A stretch of 64,000 bases of DNA from Pardosa pseudoannulata. Its lineage: Eukaryota > Arthropoda > Arachnida > Araneae > Lycosidae. Under the pieces are notes generated by a model. The model did no database searches and was not told the DNA's origin. It saw only the letters and a program-made list of their open reading frames with translations. Numbering within the stretch: the stretch's first letter is position 1; each line of letters opens with the position of its first letter. Location of the stretch: NCBI GenBank assembly GCA_032207245.1, contig JAGEOH010000251.1, forward strand, positions 1-64,000, in the 5' to 3' direction. Of the stretch, positions 47,908-62,120 are shown piece by piece. A program made the position numbers and the translations under genes.

Positions 47908-50900
47908 CTTTAAAATTATTATCTATGCTAAGTAATAAGAAAATTTGGAATTTTAATGTAAAAAACTCGACTGAGTGATTTAAAAATTAAATCTTTACAA
48001 AATTATCTCATTTCGAGAGAATGAAAAATATTATGGGATATTTATTATGATTTTGTTGGTAAACATGCAGTAGCATTTTAAGTTAAAAGCATTAAAAATT
48101 ACCCTGGCATCTAACTAACTTTTAAGATAATTTTAATAGCAGAGATGTTACAGAAAATAATTACAAATCTCTTTAGAATTTAAAAGTATAACTATTCTAC
48201 CATGGAAAATATCACAAAAGCATTAGAGGATATAATTTAGCAATGTTAGAGCAATTTGCAGTAGAGGAACTTGTTTATAAATTGTAAAAATGGCAATATA
48301 TACATATTCATAATATGACTAGTGTACCAGATCATATTTTGAACTAAAAATTGTAAAATTTGGGATAATGTATACTTTTTTAATGATGATAAATTGATTG
48401 TCATTGGTGGCAATTTGAGCACAAAAATGACAATGTGGCCTAAACATTAATTACTTATTTATAAAAAGATAATATATTGAAACACTCTATGACCAAGCAT
48501 ATATTCTAAGATTTTAAAATGTAGAAAACTGTTAGGTACAATAAATATGTAAATATACATATATATGATAATGACTCAATGAATGTTGAGGATCAAAATG
48601 AACACCTTTGCCCATTAAATAAAACACTATAGAAATGCAACAAATACCACATTAAAAATATTTAATCATCAATAAGAAAATATAATTAAATTAAAAGGAC
48701 TATTCTTGTAATTTTATGCATATGTGCAAAAAGCTTGTTTTACACTAGGTATTTTATATGATATATCAAAGGAGTAAAATAAGATCATTATAAGTTGGGT
48801 GACTCGTTTCAAGATCTTAAATTTAATAAGCTCAATAATGTTAAAAATAATTAGTATACATTCATTCACAAACATGAATAGTGCGCTTATACATAATGTC
48901 CTCATAAATAAAACAATATTTACACAGCAAGACCTTATAAGAATGTAAAATCACAGATGCTTTTGATACATCTGGAGCAGTTCAATTTACATTGTGTAAT
49001 AATTCTTGAATACTATAAAAATAATGAATCATGTCATACTAATATGATGCATGAAGTACAAATAAGTAAAAAAAAAAGTATACTATTTTGGTTTTAATCC
49101 CAGTTTAGTAGGAGAGCTCAATTTTTCTGTTATTCGCTATAATCTCATACCTTTTTTTAAGGATGATATTACTTATTTACCCATTTGAAATTAGCTACCT
49201 ATTTTAATTATGGTAAAGGCATCATATGAATTTCCATTATACTATATTAGGTAAAGTACTATAATATCAATAAAATATAAATATCATTTAGCAAAATATA
49301 AATTATATCTCTATTATTATCACAATTTTAAATGTGAATGCTAATATTTTACTTACAATGTAATTATTTTGAATTTTTCTGGTACTTTTTCAAAGATTTT
49401 AAATTGATTATTTAATAATTAAATCACGAAAAAAAAAAAAAAAAAAAAAAAAAAAACTGAACATTACATGGCTTATTTCTATTTTGGTGGATCTTAAGAA
49501 ATACAAAAGTGGGATTTAACCATATTTTATATTGATAAAATCAAAATGACAGTGTTTATTTACAGTTTGTGGAAAAAAATTTCTACTTGTATAGATCTCC
49601 TTTAACTGTGATTAATTTTTAAGCTAAGTGAATTTTCTTCTTTTGCATTTCTACCTTAGTTGTTTCTATGCTACAATTATTTAAATGTGTATATCATGTA
49701 ACTTGTTCTTAACAAGAAAAATGGTGAGAATTTTTATTTGTAATGCGTGCCTAAAATTTAACATGGAAGTGACTTTCCAGATTATACATCATTTGCTATG
49801 AGAACCAAATAAATCACCCTTCCATGCTGTTACGTCATAGAAACAACTCCAATCTAGACAAAATCCAACATACTTGCTATCAGTTCTCCGAGTCCTTTGA
49901 CAAATTTGGCTTCTTTAATATGATCATGAGGATTAATATTAAAAACCTCATACGTCACCCCATAAAAAAAGAGGAGGGTGCATGAGGGATTGCATTTTTT
50001 TAATTTCTCTTGATTCTAAAAAAAGAAGTGTGTTTTGTGATATTGTGCAAGTAAGACAGAAAAGCAATCTAGTTAAGCTGCAGCATTTAAATAGCAAGTA
50101 GTTCAGGATGCAAAAGAAAAAGAACCCTGTTTCAAATCAGATTTTCTGCATTCAAAATTAATAATTAGTATTACCAGTATTTTTGCATAAAAAAGTACAG
50201 TAACAATGCAGCATTACATCTAATAAGCAAGATTCTTTCCCTTTTTATTTTAATCCTGTGGTACTATTACTGACATTGCATGATTAAAGGAAGCAGTAAA
50301 ATTATTTCATGTATAATGCACATCATGTTTTTGCGCTAAATATTTGAGAAAAAAAGGGGGAGGGGGCATTATACACAAGTAAACAGAACTGAGTATGCTA
50401 CATGCAAAACCTTTAATGTGCAGATATGTATTTAAAACCATTTAAATAATGGTTAGAATGAATTAGTACCATATGATAAGAAGTTCTTAAGGTATTCTAC
50501 AGGCATGTAAAACTAAATGCAAATCAGTAATTATTTAACAAAAATTACATAAAAATGAATTTAAACATAAAAAACAATTTTTTATTTGTTGAAAATCTTC
50601 AATATCACAACTTTATTTTCCTGGCAAATAAAATAATGCTATCACTTAAAAGAAAATTCCTAATAGTGGGAGTAAAAATCTAGAATTTGACACAATTTAC
50701 AACCTAAAACTATATAATTACCTGGAACGGTCACAATCTTTTGAAAGGAAAATTTTTAATAGGACAAAGAAGAAAATTAAAGTATACGATACATATTTTA
50801 AAGTGTTACAGCCCTAACTTGTGATTCAGAGACTGAAATTTAATGCTATGCCATAATTAATAATTTTTCATTTTATGGTATCAAATAATAACGTACATAA

Positions 50901-53900
50901 AATGATGAGCAAACAATCAACATCATTCTACAAATATAAGGTCTTGCTATGTATAAGAATTATTGTTAAATTAAAATAAAACACAATTCTGTAAACCAAA
51001 TACTGATTGTTTAACAGAGAACAACTTTGTATACAGAAAACTAAAACACAATACTTTGAAAGAAACATAAAAACAGAAACCTACTCTCTAATAACTTGCT
51101 GGCAGGATAGTTTTAAAAATATATATAAATTACAAGAATATTTTCTGGGTATAATTTTAGAAATTTTCAAAAATCTAACTATACTTAAATGATGATTTAG
51201 AAGAATAATGAATAAGGTATAGAAAATTTGTTAAACATTGTGAGGTAAAAATATAAGCTGTTAATCAGACACATTCAACAGCTTTCTGTACATCAAATCA
51301 AATTAATGTGCACATATATGCATACAGACATGATGCATTTTTCATACTAAAGAAAATTTTACCTGTATATATCTACATATAAAGTATTTAGAAACCAATA
51401 CACAATGATACATATATACATCTATATTTATATGCAGATATACATACATACATGCAGTAGGCACTGGTTACTTTATTCCCTTAATAAGCCACTGTTATTG
51501 ACTTATCTGGACGGAGCGAAATATATCTATAACTGCACAGGCCTGAAATTTTTGGTAATTATATTAACTAAAATACAAAACCACAAATATTAAATACATG
51601 AGATATAAACTTTCTGTTAAGCACAAAATTATTTTAAAACATATAAGAAAAATTAAAATTTTTAACTTTTTATCTCTATTTTTAACTGATAAACAAATAC
51701 AACATAATACACTTTATATTTAAGTCAAAATTATGAAAAATTGATTTGGCAATATTTAATCAAACAATGCTAATTACATTTAATTTAAAATAACTAAATG
51801 CATACATAAAATGGATTAGAAAAGGTTTCTCAAAGAATTAAGCACGTTTAGGACTTAGTCATAGCTATGAAATACCCAATTGTATTATGCTAAGTAAACT
51901 CTGAGGTTGAATAAAATGTTCAGATTTTATGTTATAATGAACAATTTGATTATGTAGTAGCAATATAGTAAGCAAAATTTTAATAGAGTTCCAAAAATAG
52001 TTTTTTTTTTTTTTAATTTATACAAATCTAACAGATTAATTCCAACCAACTCTGCAGAATTCCTGAAATTTATAAATGAAACAAATATTACATTCATAAT
52101 AGTAAATATAATATTGTTCAATTGATTTATTGATTACTATCATTATATGAATATTTATGTGTATTTATATATTTTCAACTGTTCTATTGTAGATATATCA
52201 GTGATAACAATAAAACTATAATAATAATGTATGTTTATGATTTTCCCACACACTCATATATGTATAATGTAGACCATCGCATATTTTGAATTATACAGGC
52301 CTGATTTATACCATCAACTTTCAAGATAAAAGATGCTTAGAAGAGGAAGCAAATATTAATTATATAAAAACAAAATAAAAATCCTATTATGAATAACAAG
52401 ATTAACAAAATAAATTTTGCTAAAAAGAAATATTACCAATTAATGTATTTACAAATCCCCCTCTCTTTCTAAGAATCACACAAATGGCAGAAATTTACCC
52501 TTAAAATATTCATTAAAAATCTCATGGTTGTTTATGTTAACACGTTTTGAAGTAGCCACAAGTAAGCTTGCTTTCCATGACTATGAGTGGTTACAATATA
52601 CATTACACTTTTGTAAACACTGACTGCAGTTCTTAGCTCAAAATATTCAAAGATTCTCTCTTCCTCCTCTCCTTTGACAAAATTTTTTATTAATTATAGT
52701 TTTTGTACTTTCCTTTTCACTGGATTCTTACATTATATAATTCATTGTTTCTGCCACTTTTTGGAATCTTGTACTTAGTAGTATGGAGACGAGAGATCTA
52801 CCAATGGCCAATGTGACCATTATGAGATTCAAAGGGTTAAGTATAGCAGCATATGATGAAGAAACAAAAGGAAGATATTTATTTGTGACCTGACTATTGA
52901 TAACGCAAAGTATTTTTTCTTTGCTTAGTCTACAATGCACTAAATGACTTACAATTTTCTGATAATTCTATATGTTTTGAAGAGGCAATGCACTATCCAG
53001 GGCACTGTACTTAAAAAATTCTGAAAATATACCCCAAAGCAAAAATCAAACATATTTTCAAATAATTCATAATGTAACTTGTTACACATGCAAGAATACA
53101 AATTTGGATTTAAAAAAATGTAAAAGAAATTAGGCATTCTGGACAAATCTGTAGTCATAATCACCCCTTTTTACAGGCAGTGCATTTTTGTATGTTATTA
53201 CTTATTTACTTGAGTTCATACAAAATCAAATTTATACTTTTTTTTTTTTTGCTAATAGATGCCTATTTAGTGAATACTAATCCACAAAAAAATACTAACA
53301 GATTTTAATATTTCCTTTTTTTTCAACCAACACTGCACTTAAAAAATATACCTAGCACCCTTTTATTAGTTTATTTTGTGTAGGAAACAAGATTCTAAAT
53401 ATACTTCACAATACTAAACTTTTATCCAGATACATAAATTTTTGAGATTATAACTAACATTAAGTACTTGCCAAATATAAAAACCAATGACTACTGCATA
53501 CAGATTTTTCTTAACATGCAAACAAATATTAATTCTCAGTGAGTGTAACATTTACATTGTGATATTTACATCATTAATTACAATTCCAAAACTCACTGAT
53601 CGTGACCATGTCTAAAAAATTAACGGCTTGAAAAATGTAACAAAAAGTTTTAAACATTTCCCAAGGTATTTTTTTTAAAAAAAATTTAATAAAGAAATAA
53701 CAGGAACGTTATTACCAATTTAAAACAATTTACTAATATAATTTAAAAACACATAAACAAATAATTAAAACATTAGAATGAGATTGTTTCGAGTAAAGTT
53801 TAATTATTGAAAAGCTTGCTTGTTATGTATAATTTTAAAAGATTTTACTTGTGATAAAGAGAAGTTTTAAGTATGCTGAATACAATCTCTGATAAATCAG

Positions 53901-54020
53901 TGTATTGTTTTTTGATGAATGCTTCTTATAAAATGTTACGCTTGAGCAATGTTGAAATTACAGAAGTCCATAAGCTGCATTAAAACGACGAAGGCAAAAT
54001 CTGGCTTAAGAGCTTTCCCA
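43206..54020 (-). other. Long non-coding AT-rich stretch downstream of the SLC4 gene
   Basis: No exon, RNA gene or clear mobile element found. ORFs are short and AT-driven. It is U-rich read from the minus strand, like the sequence downstream of the other gene, so part may be a very long 3' UTR. A possible distal minus-strand AATAAA is at 43700-43705. Landmarks are poly-A runs at 47868-47904 and 49429-49457. Confidence 0.4.
47868..47904. repeat. Poly-A tract of about 37
   Basis: Uninterrupted A run on the plus strand. No SINE or LINE body is recognisable next to it. Confidence 0.95.
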
Positions 54021-54183
54021 TCAAATATCAGATCCAGATTTACTTTCTGGACTCATAGGTTCTGAGGGCACTGAGGGTGAAACACTGGATGAAGTTGGAT
54101 TGTCTTCTTCCTCTTCTTCCATGACTGACAATCTTCGATGCTCTTCAGATTTTACTGCATTGCGCTTGCGTTTCTTTTTCTTC
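54021..54183 (-). CDS. SLC4 last coding exon (C-terminal tail)
   Basis: Acceptor ATTTCAG. The entry codon is split (AC|G, Thr) with the previous exon. It encodes a polybasic KKKKRKRN, then RRLSVMEEEEED (acidic run), a Ser/Pro-rich stretch, and ends SGSDI with TGA at 54021-54023. The terminal S-D-I fits the class I PDZ ligand pattern [ST]-x-hydrophobic. RRLS is a typical basophilic-kinase site. Both roles are inferred from pattern only. Confidence 0.85.
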
Positions 54184-56906
54184 CTGAAATGCACACATAA
54201 AAGTTTTCTATAAAATTTACATTCTAAAGAAGTGCATAAACATTTTCTTTCTTTAAAAATAACTTGAAAACGCAATACAAGTTTCTGGTTTAATATGTGA
54301 ATGAATCTAGATTCATTCTTTGGGAGAATTCCTTGGCTACCAAAGCCTTCTAATACTCCCTGAAACTTCTTGGAGTAGTATAAATATGCTATTTTAGAAT
54401 TTTATTTGGACATGACTACTTTCACGGACACCTCTACCGTTTTGGAATCAATGATTCATCTGACCACCCTTCTGTTCTTCTGGAGAGTTTAAAGTTACCA
54501 AACGTAAAATCACTACTGAGGGTTAATTAGACAAACTGCTTAAGAAAACTCAGCACTTTTAAAGTATTGATATTTGACAAATATTCTAATTTTGAGATTT
54601 TTAATCCTTAAATCATCCATATGCAAAATATAACTTGCTTGTATTCTCAGAACAGAATACAAGTTGCAGCTGTTTTTCTATACACCACCCTTCTATTTGC
54701 TCTTTGAATGAATTTTTAAACACATACATCTTTGTCTTTTCTTTAATTTTTTTTTGCAGTTTAAAAACTGCAAAATATTAAGATTTTCCAGATGTTGGTG
54801 AAATAAATTGAATAATTATCCAACTCAACATTATATCAGATGTAATAAATTTAAGAATCAGATTTGCAATATATTAAAACTTTTTTTGTAATTTTTTTAT
54901 AAATAGTTTCAATCTATATCTGCCAACTTCTAAAAATTGGCATCAATAACTTTTTGCAAAAAATTCAGTCAGATGATTTTTGGTGGGTTTGGTTTGGTTT
55001 AGAGTGCTACGGTCTACTTTTTACAACACGAGGGCTAATGAGACTGGGACCTACAACTTAAAGCCGATTCCAAACGGCTACGAACATCCATGCCACTGTG
55101 GGATTCGAGCCCCCAAACTTCTGTACCGAAGGCCAGCACCCTAGCCAATCGGCCATCGTTCGGCGATTTTTGGTGGGACAAGCAATAGTAATTAATACAG
55201 TTTAATTGCATTTTTTTTCCAAGGAAAATAAATAAATAAATCTTCCTGTTGTAATTAAAAGCAGTAAAACATATTGGCTAATTTTTTCAATTAAACTTGA
55301 TTCTTGAAAAACAAAAAATTAACTTAGTTGAAAATGAATATCTGTGAGATAAGATAAGAAAGAGCATTATACTGACTATTAATACTGATTTTGATCATAC
55401 TAACTGTAATTTTTACTAGATTAATATATTTTTATTTGTGCAGCTTTTTATTGTTTTTTTTTTCAATCATTCACAATTTACTATTGGCATAAATATGCAA
55501 TGAAAATCAACATCCAAGCATTTATGTTTGATCTCAATTTATTTTAAAAGAAAATAAATAACATCATTTTTGAAACAATATTTTTTCCAGAAAAATATTG
55601 TTAAATACAGTTATTTAGAAATTTATAATATTTTTCTATAAAAAATGGAGTGAACAGATAGATTATTGTAGTGCTAAATACAAAATTAAAATTTTATGTG
55701 ACTAAATATTTTTGAATTATACCTGGCAACATTAATTGCCATTATATTAATTTTTCATTACATAAAGAGCAGATGGCAATCAAAAAGAGAAATTCACAAC
55801 TGACCTAAAAATAAAATTTTAACATTCTACTTCTACCGTTGAGTTAAGTGAGATACATGTAGTGGCATCATAATGAAACAAAATAAAAATGGGAATTTTT
55901 GTAAAAATTTAATGGCTGAAATTTTTTGGAATGAAAAGCTTTCTTTACCTTTTACAAGGAAGAAAACAAAGAAAAAGAAAATTATCTCAAGTATCTTACG
56001 TTTTGGCTACTAAAAACTTTTTAGTGGCTTTGCTTGATTGCTGGTTGATACTTTTCCAGATGCTGCTTTGTGTGAGCACCTCAGAGATGTTGATATTGGC
56101 ATGATTGTTTTTACTGCTTATAGTAGATTTGGAATTTTCTCCATCTACACAGACTTCAGACAAACTTGAAGAATTCTAAATAAAACATTTACAATCAGTA
56201 TTTTTAAAGTCATCCCATAAGTTGTAAGAAGAGAAATTTTGTGAAATCTTCATGGTTTAAAACAAAACTATTATCATACATAAAAACATACATCTCACTG
56301 CAGTTGCCAATGACTTGAACAAGACAAAAAAATTTACAATCTTAGTTCTGCGAATAACTAATAAGAATTTTTTTTAAGTAATATAAATTCTATTTTAGTA
56401 ATATAAAATGAAGTTATTTAATAAAACAAAATTGAAGAAAATGTCTTTAATAAGAAAATTATCAGAGAAAGGAATACACAAGATATACAAGAGTTAACTA
56501 AACATTGTGAATTGATTGCAATAAAGATAAAATTAAAAATCAGAACAGAATTTCTAGTATTTTTATTTCAATAACACACACACACAAATACAAAATAAAT
56601 AAATAAATAATAATAATAATATTAAAGAATATATCCAGATTATTTGTTATGCTACCAAATTTTCTCATGGATCAGAGGCTAGCAATTACAGATCTCTATC
56701 ACTTTGTATTACCCCTTCCAGTATATCATTAAGTACACCTATTACCTCTTCTGTTTCCAATATATTTGATGTATTTTATATCATATCATGGCTTAATATT
56801 GATGATGAACTATAATACTATTTCCATTAATATAAGATGCATTGGGTACAAAACATGAAATAAAGTAATTAATGCTGAATGTAATATATTGTGAATTAAG
56901 GAGTCA

Positions 56907-56959
<53 letters not shown>

Positions 56960-59900
56960 CATACATGTAATCCATTTTTTATAAAACTCCTTGACAAGGA
57001 GAGAGATCAACAGCTAGCAGTAATAAAAATGCAGTCAGGCTGACATTGAAGAGAACGGCACCAGTCTAAATGAAACTTTATTCCAAAGCTACAACAATGC
57101 ATATCTATTCTACTGAAAAACAGACAAAGAAAAGCCACAGAGATCACTCTGATCAAACAAAGGTGCACCCAAGAGCGAAGAAAGAATTTTCCCATGGTAA
57201 AAAAAACTTAATAATCAAATTAAATGCAATATCAGCAAAAACGTGAAACCATTTGCCACTGACAGCTGGGAAACATGACAGAAAGTTTACATTTTTAGGA
57301 TAGAAAGCTTTGGGAAGAATGTTAAGTGGAAAACATTCCTTTGATTAAACTATTTAGAGGCTGGAAAAAAGATTTAAAGGAATTTGAATGGGAGAGAGGA
57401 GGTTTTTAAGGAAATATTAAAGTTAAATAATTTTGATATATTACATGCATATATGTAACATGGTGAAAATTAATCCACTGTTCACATTGAATTAAGCCCC
57501 TATTGTATTTACTTGACTCAGCTTTCTGGGCGATGAGAAACCTTATTGAAGAATATGCAGTCAGGCCATTCCATAGAAAGAACATGCAGAGTTTGTAGCA
57601 GAACTAAATTTTTATTGAGTTAAGAGAATAAAATGTTACTCTTTCAAAGGCAGAAGATAGAATGAACACAAAGAACCCTTTGCTTTTAAAGAAGTTGTAC
57701 CCAAAGCAAGACACAGGACGAAATCTTTGAGCTTTGATTGTTAAATTGTGATCATCTTGCAGGGATGTACAAAGTAGCTGCTCACAGCCTAATTTTCTAC
57801 CTCAAATGCCAAAAACTTTTCCCCTGATGATTCATTAATCTTTAGCTTTTTTCATCATACACATTGAAATATTTTTTGCTTTCCATTTTAAAACTAATAT
57901 TTTTTTGGGTATCATTATTTGATTTATACTTGCCATTTTTGAAATCCTAGTAAGATCACAACTTTTAATAACTAGTTTCTTGCTTTCAAAATTTGGCAAA
58001 ATTCCAAATTTGATGTGTAAGATTACATACTAAAATTTGTTCATATATTTGCATTAAAAAAATAAATAAAATTGGCAGCTGCTGAAAAAGAAAATAAATA
58101 AGTGCAGCTGGTTTTTTTTCTTTTGTCTCTTACACAAACATTCACAAATATCAAAATTAATATTAGCCTACATCAAATGGAGCTCTCTCTAAATAATTTT
58201 TCTCAATATCATTTTTTGATACTTAACAATGTTTGTCAGTATTTCCTCAATATCCATGAATACTATTTGCTTTTTATATTTAACAATGTTGGTAGATATT
58301 TTTCCTGCTCAATTCTCTAACTGGTAATTTTACCAAGTGACTAATTCATTCGCTTCTAGAAGTGAGACTTTTTTAATTTGTTTAAACGCTTTACGTTTAA
58401 AACTCATATTACCTGACATTTTCCCAGAAAAAAAAAAAAAAAAAATCTATGGCAGTCTAGTTCTACTGTGCTTTTTCTGAAGAATCACAGTAATTACAAT
58501 TAGTCCTGCTACTTTTCATGGAGATAGAGCAATATCGATTCCCTTTCATTCACATTCAGCTAATGGAGTATTGTGGATTGTGCTGAATGTTGTAAGATAT
58601 CATTTGAAGTTAGATAATGATATTTATTTTTTAAATATTGATAGATATGGCTGAATATCATTAAAATAGCATTTTTATCCCATTGTATGAGATTCTTAAC
58701 AACATAAAAGTAAGCTTCATGAAAACTAATATATTTATTAAATTTCATCCTTAAAAATTAATTTTCTCATATAAGAAATACTAACAACTTTTTTAAATGC
58801 TTTCTTTTAAACAATTTTAAATTTTACTTTTACATTATGTCAGTCAATATTGGCAGATGTCCAAAATGTCATGTCTGACATTCAGAACATTGGCCAATAT
58901 TTGTACAACACTGACCAATATATTTGTGTTACCTGAGTAATAATAAGGAAACAGAATAATAATATCACAGCTTACCAAAATTTTCCTTATTTTGAGCCAA
59001 AATCTTTTACACATAAATTTAAACTGTTTACAATGCTAAATCATATTACCTATAATGAATATAAACCAATGAATAAAACATTAAAACAGCAAATGCAAAA
59101 GACATGGAGTATAAAAACCTACTTGATCAGGTGAATTATCATCTTTCTTGAACTGAGTTGCTTCAGGCATGACATCATCTAACATCTTTAAATGGGTCTT
59201 GTCAAATATACAGCCAAGACATTTTCTAGCAAGTATAACAGCAACAAGCTACACAAAATAAATCTTTTTAGCTGAAAATCTTGAAAAACTGAGGAAGTAG
59301 GAAAATATTCCCTTAAAGAATCTGAATATTTTTCTTTTTGACAGAATATTGTTTAGCCCATTTTAAAACCTATGACAGACTGCTAATAATAGAGATTTCA
59401 ATTCTAACACAAAACATTTAGGTTAATAATACTTGCTACTACAAAAAGACAGTTAAGGATTTCTACAATAAAACATTACATCAACTGGATTTCTGAAACA
59501 ATAAATTTTCAATTATTTTACTTGTGATGAATTTACTTGACATTTAAATTATTCTTTATCAATAATTAGTTAATTTCTGTGAATTTTTTTTCCTTACTTC
59601 ATAATAGCTAGGAATGGAAAACTATAGTTAATTTAGTTCAATTGTTCACATAAATGTTGTAACTGTAAACAATTGACTTCATACATTAAAGCTTGAAATA
59701 AATAACATACATAGCAAAACACTCCCCATAACTAACATTGAAAACTAGCATACCAAAATTCTTGCAACAGAACTTCCATATAAACAATTGTTTATACCCA
59801 TTTCTAATCTAAAAATTCAGTATTTTTCAATTCAGTTAAATATATTTAATGATTTTTTTTAGATCCCCCATTTCTTTGAAGGAAAAAAAAATCATGCTAC

Positions 59901-62077
59901 TAATTTTACTAGCAGCCATCACTAAAAGTATCTCAAATCTCAATTTCTGTTAGATTAATATTTATTATTTTTAAAAACAATTTTTACATAAAGTTAACAA
60001 TACAAATAATTAACATTATCAATAGATAAAAATAACAAAACTAAACAACCAAAAATATGAATAATCTAATCTAATAGTCCATAGTAAAAGTAATGTATTT
60101 TACAAGAGTCTGATAAGAAACTGAATGTTCTCATGAAAAAACTTTATGGAAAGCAATCTTAAATACAAACAGGAAAGACTATTTTCCTTTATGAGATAAA
60201 AACTGAAAATAAATATGAACTAAATTCGAAATCTAACTTTTAAACAAATAACTCCTTTGAGAAAAATAATCACTTAATATTAGATTATTTCACTTAATAT
60301 TAGATTATTTCTTAATATTAGATTATTGAGATATTCATACAAAGTAGAATACTCTGTAACTGCTTAAGCTTAATATACAATCTGGGATAGTGGAATTTTA
60401 ATTTGACAACAGGTTTAGACTGACAAGCACTATGATCAGCTTTTCTCCCAATAGCTAATTAGACGGGGACCTATTACTTAAAACCAATTATGAATGGCTA
60501 TGGCAGAAGTGGGATTAAATCCCTGCTCTAACAGCTGAAGGCTGTAATACTTGTTCAGTCACTATAAACTAATTTAATCCTTTGCATTACCGTGTTGCAT
60601 ATCAGCAGCATACACAAAAAGTCAATGTCACTTCTTCAGTGAGCTTTAGTTAGTTTTATTGATTGTTGATAACCTATAAGATCATAATTAATACTATTCA
60701 TAGATTCTCCAATAAATGACATTACTAAGGCTAAACTTCCTACTAAGTTTCATGCATAATTTGATTGGTTTCCTCTGACCATTTCTGAAATATAATCACT
60801 GGATTAATTATATTTCACAAGACCAGAGATGTTTTAAAGGAGTATCTTCACAAAAATTAAGGAAAGACTATTTTTGTGTAAGAAATTTACATTTAAAAGT
60901 AAGGAATTTTTGTTGTAAGTAAACATTCTTGAGGATAAATTTTCTATGATATGAAATAAAAAGATTCCTTTTACATGCATGAAATGATAATCATAACATT
61001 AAAATTCTTAGGACAAGGTACTACCAGAAAGTTCTGAGACTTTTGTGTAAAATAAATTTGACCTTAATGTTAGCTAACTTTGTTGTGATGCAACTCGATT
61101 TGTCTGTCCACTGTTAAATCCCAGATAATCTATCAACAATAAATAGTAAAATAGTGTAAAATAAATTTGACCTTAATGTTAGCTAACTTTGTTGTGATGC
61201 AACTCGATTTGTCTGTCCACTGTTAAATCCCAGATAATCTATCAATATAACCATTCACTAAATGTAAAATAACTAAAATATGAAATCAGAAAAAAAAAAA
61301 GACTGCTCATAGCTTGAATTCAAACAGTGAAAAGATTAAATAAAAGTCGCAGGAATGTGACTTTTACCTTCTTTCAACCCTTATTTCTCAGAGACAGTCA
61401 CAGTAACAGCAGTCTGGAAACTTTTTGATAGCACTTTGTACAATGGGTTAACAGAGGCATTTAAGGAGATTTTTTTAAAAGTAATATAAAAAAGACAATA
61501 CAATACATATTTGCAGTTAAATGAGCAAACAAAACATATTGAAGCACTATGACAAGAAAGTGCTTACCAAAAATGGAAAAACAACTGCAGTGGTTTTGAA
61601 GAGCTTGCAACAAAAGAGAAGGCCAAACAAAGTAATCTGTATAAAAGTATACATCCTAACCCATGAAATCGGAACACGACGAAGGTAGCTGTAATCCGGC
61701 TGATATTTTTCAGGCATAAACATAATCAAAATTCTTTCAAAAAACTGAAAAAGAGAAACAAATGTCACCAACAGATAAAGAGGACTTAAATACAAATGAA
61801 TGAAAAAGCATATGAATACATTAGATATATTCACTAAAACATACATTTTTAAGTATATTTCTGTGAAAAACAAATGAAAAAAAACCCTCAGATGTTTCTT
61901 ATTTGTAGCTAAATTATAAAAAAGGTGTAGCCAAAACATTTTAACTGGCTAACTTTAAGGCTCTAGAGATTTCTTGTGATGCTTATCTAAACACTGATAA
62001 ACATAGTGATAAATTCAGAATAGATTTAAATATACTTCAAAATAAAAGACTTTTTCTAACTTTTTTACAACTTTATA

Positions 62078-62120
<43 letters not shown>

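Larger units (their letters stand above)
59249..61567 (-). other. SLC4 intron with SINE remnant and tandem duplications
   Basis: A GTAAGC...GTGTAG intron. It contains a three-copy short repeat (60271-60328), a decayed SINE (60435-60565) and a perfect 92-bp duplication (61045-61245). Confidence 0.8.

Noticed and set aside
52728..53164. Two adjacent minus-strand ORFs of about 70 codons
   Set aside because: They are in different frames, hydrophobic by AT bias, and lack splice or family support.
56810..57195. Minus-strand ORFs in the SLC4 intron
   Set aside because: One runs through a TA microsatellite; the other lies in a less AT-rich patch but has no recognisable motif or splice context.
61547..61939. 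130-residue minus ORF as a stand-alone protein
   Set aside because: Only 61568-61744 is exon; the rest is intron read-through past a clear TTTTTCAG acceptor.
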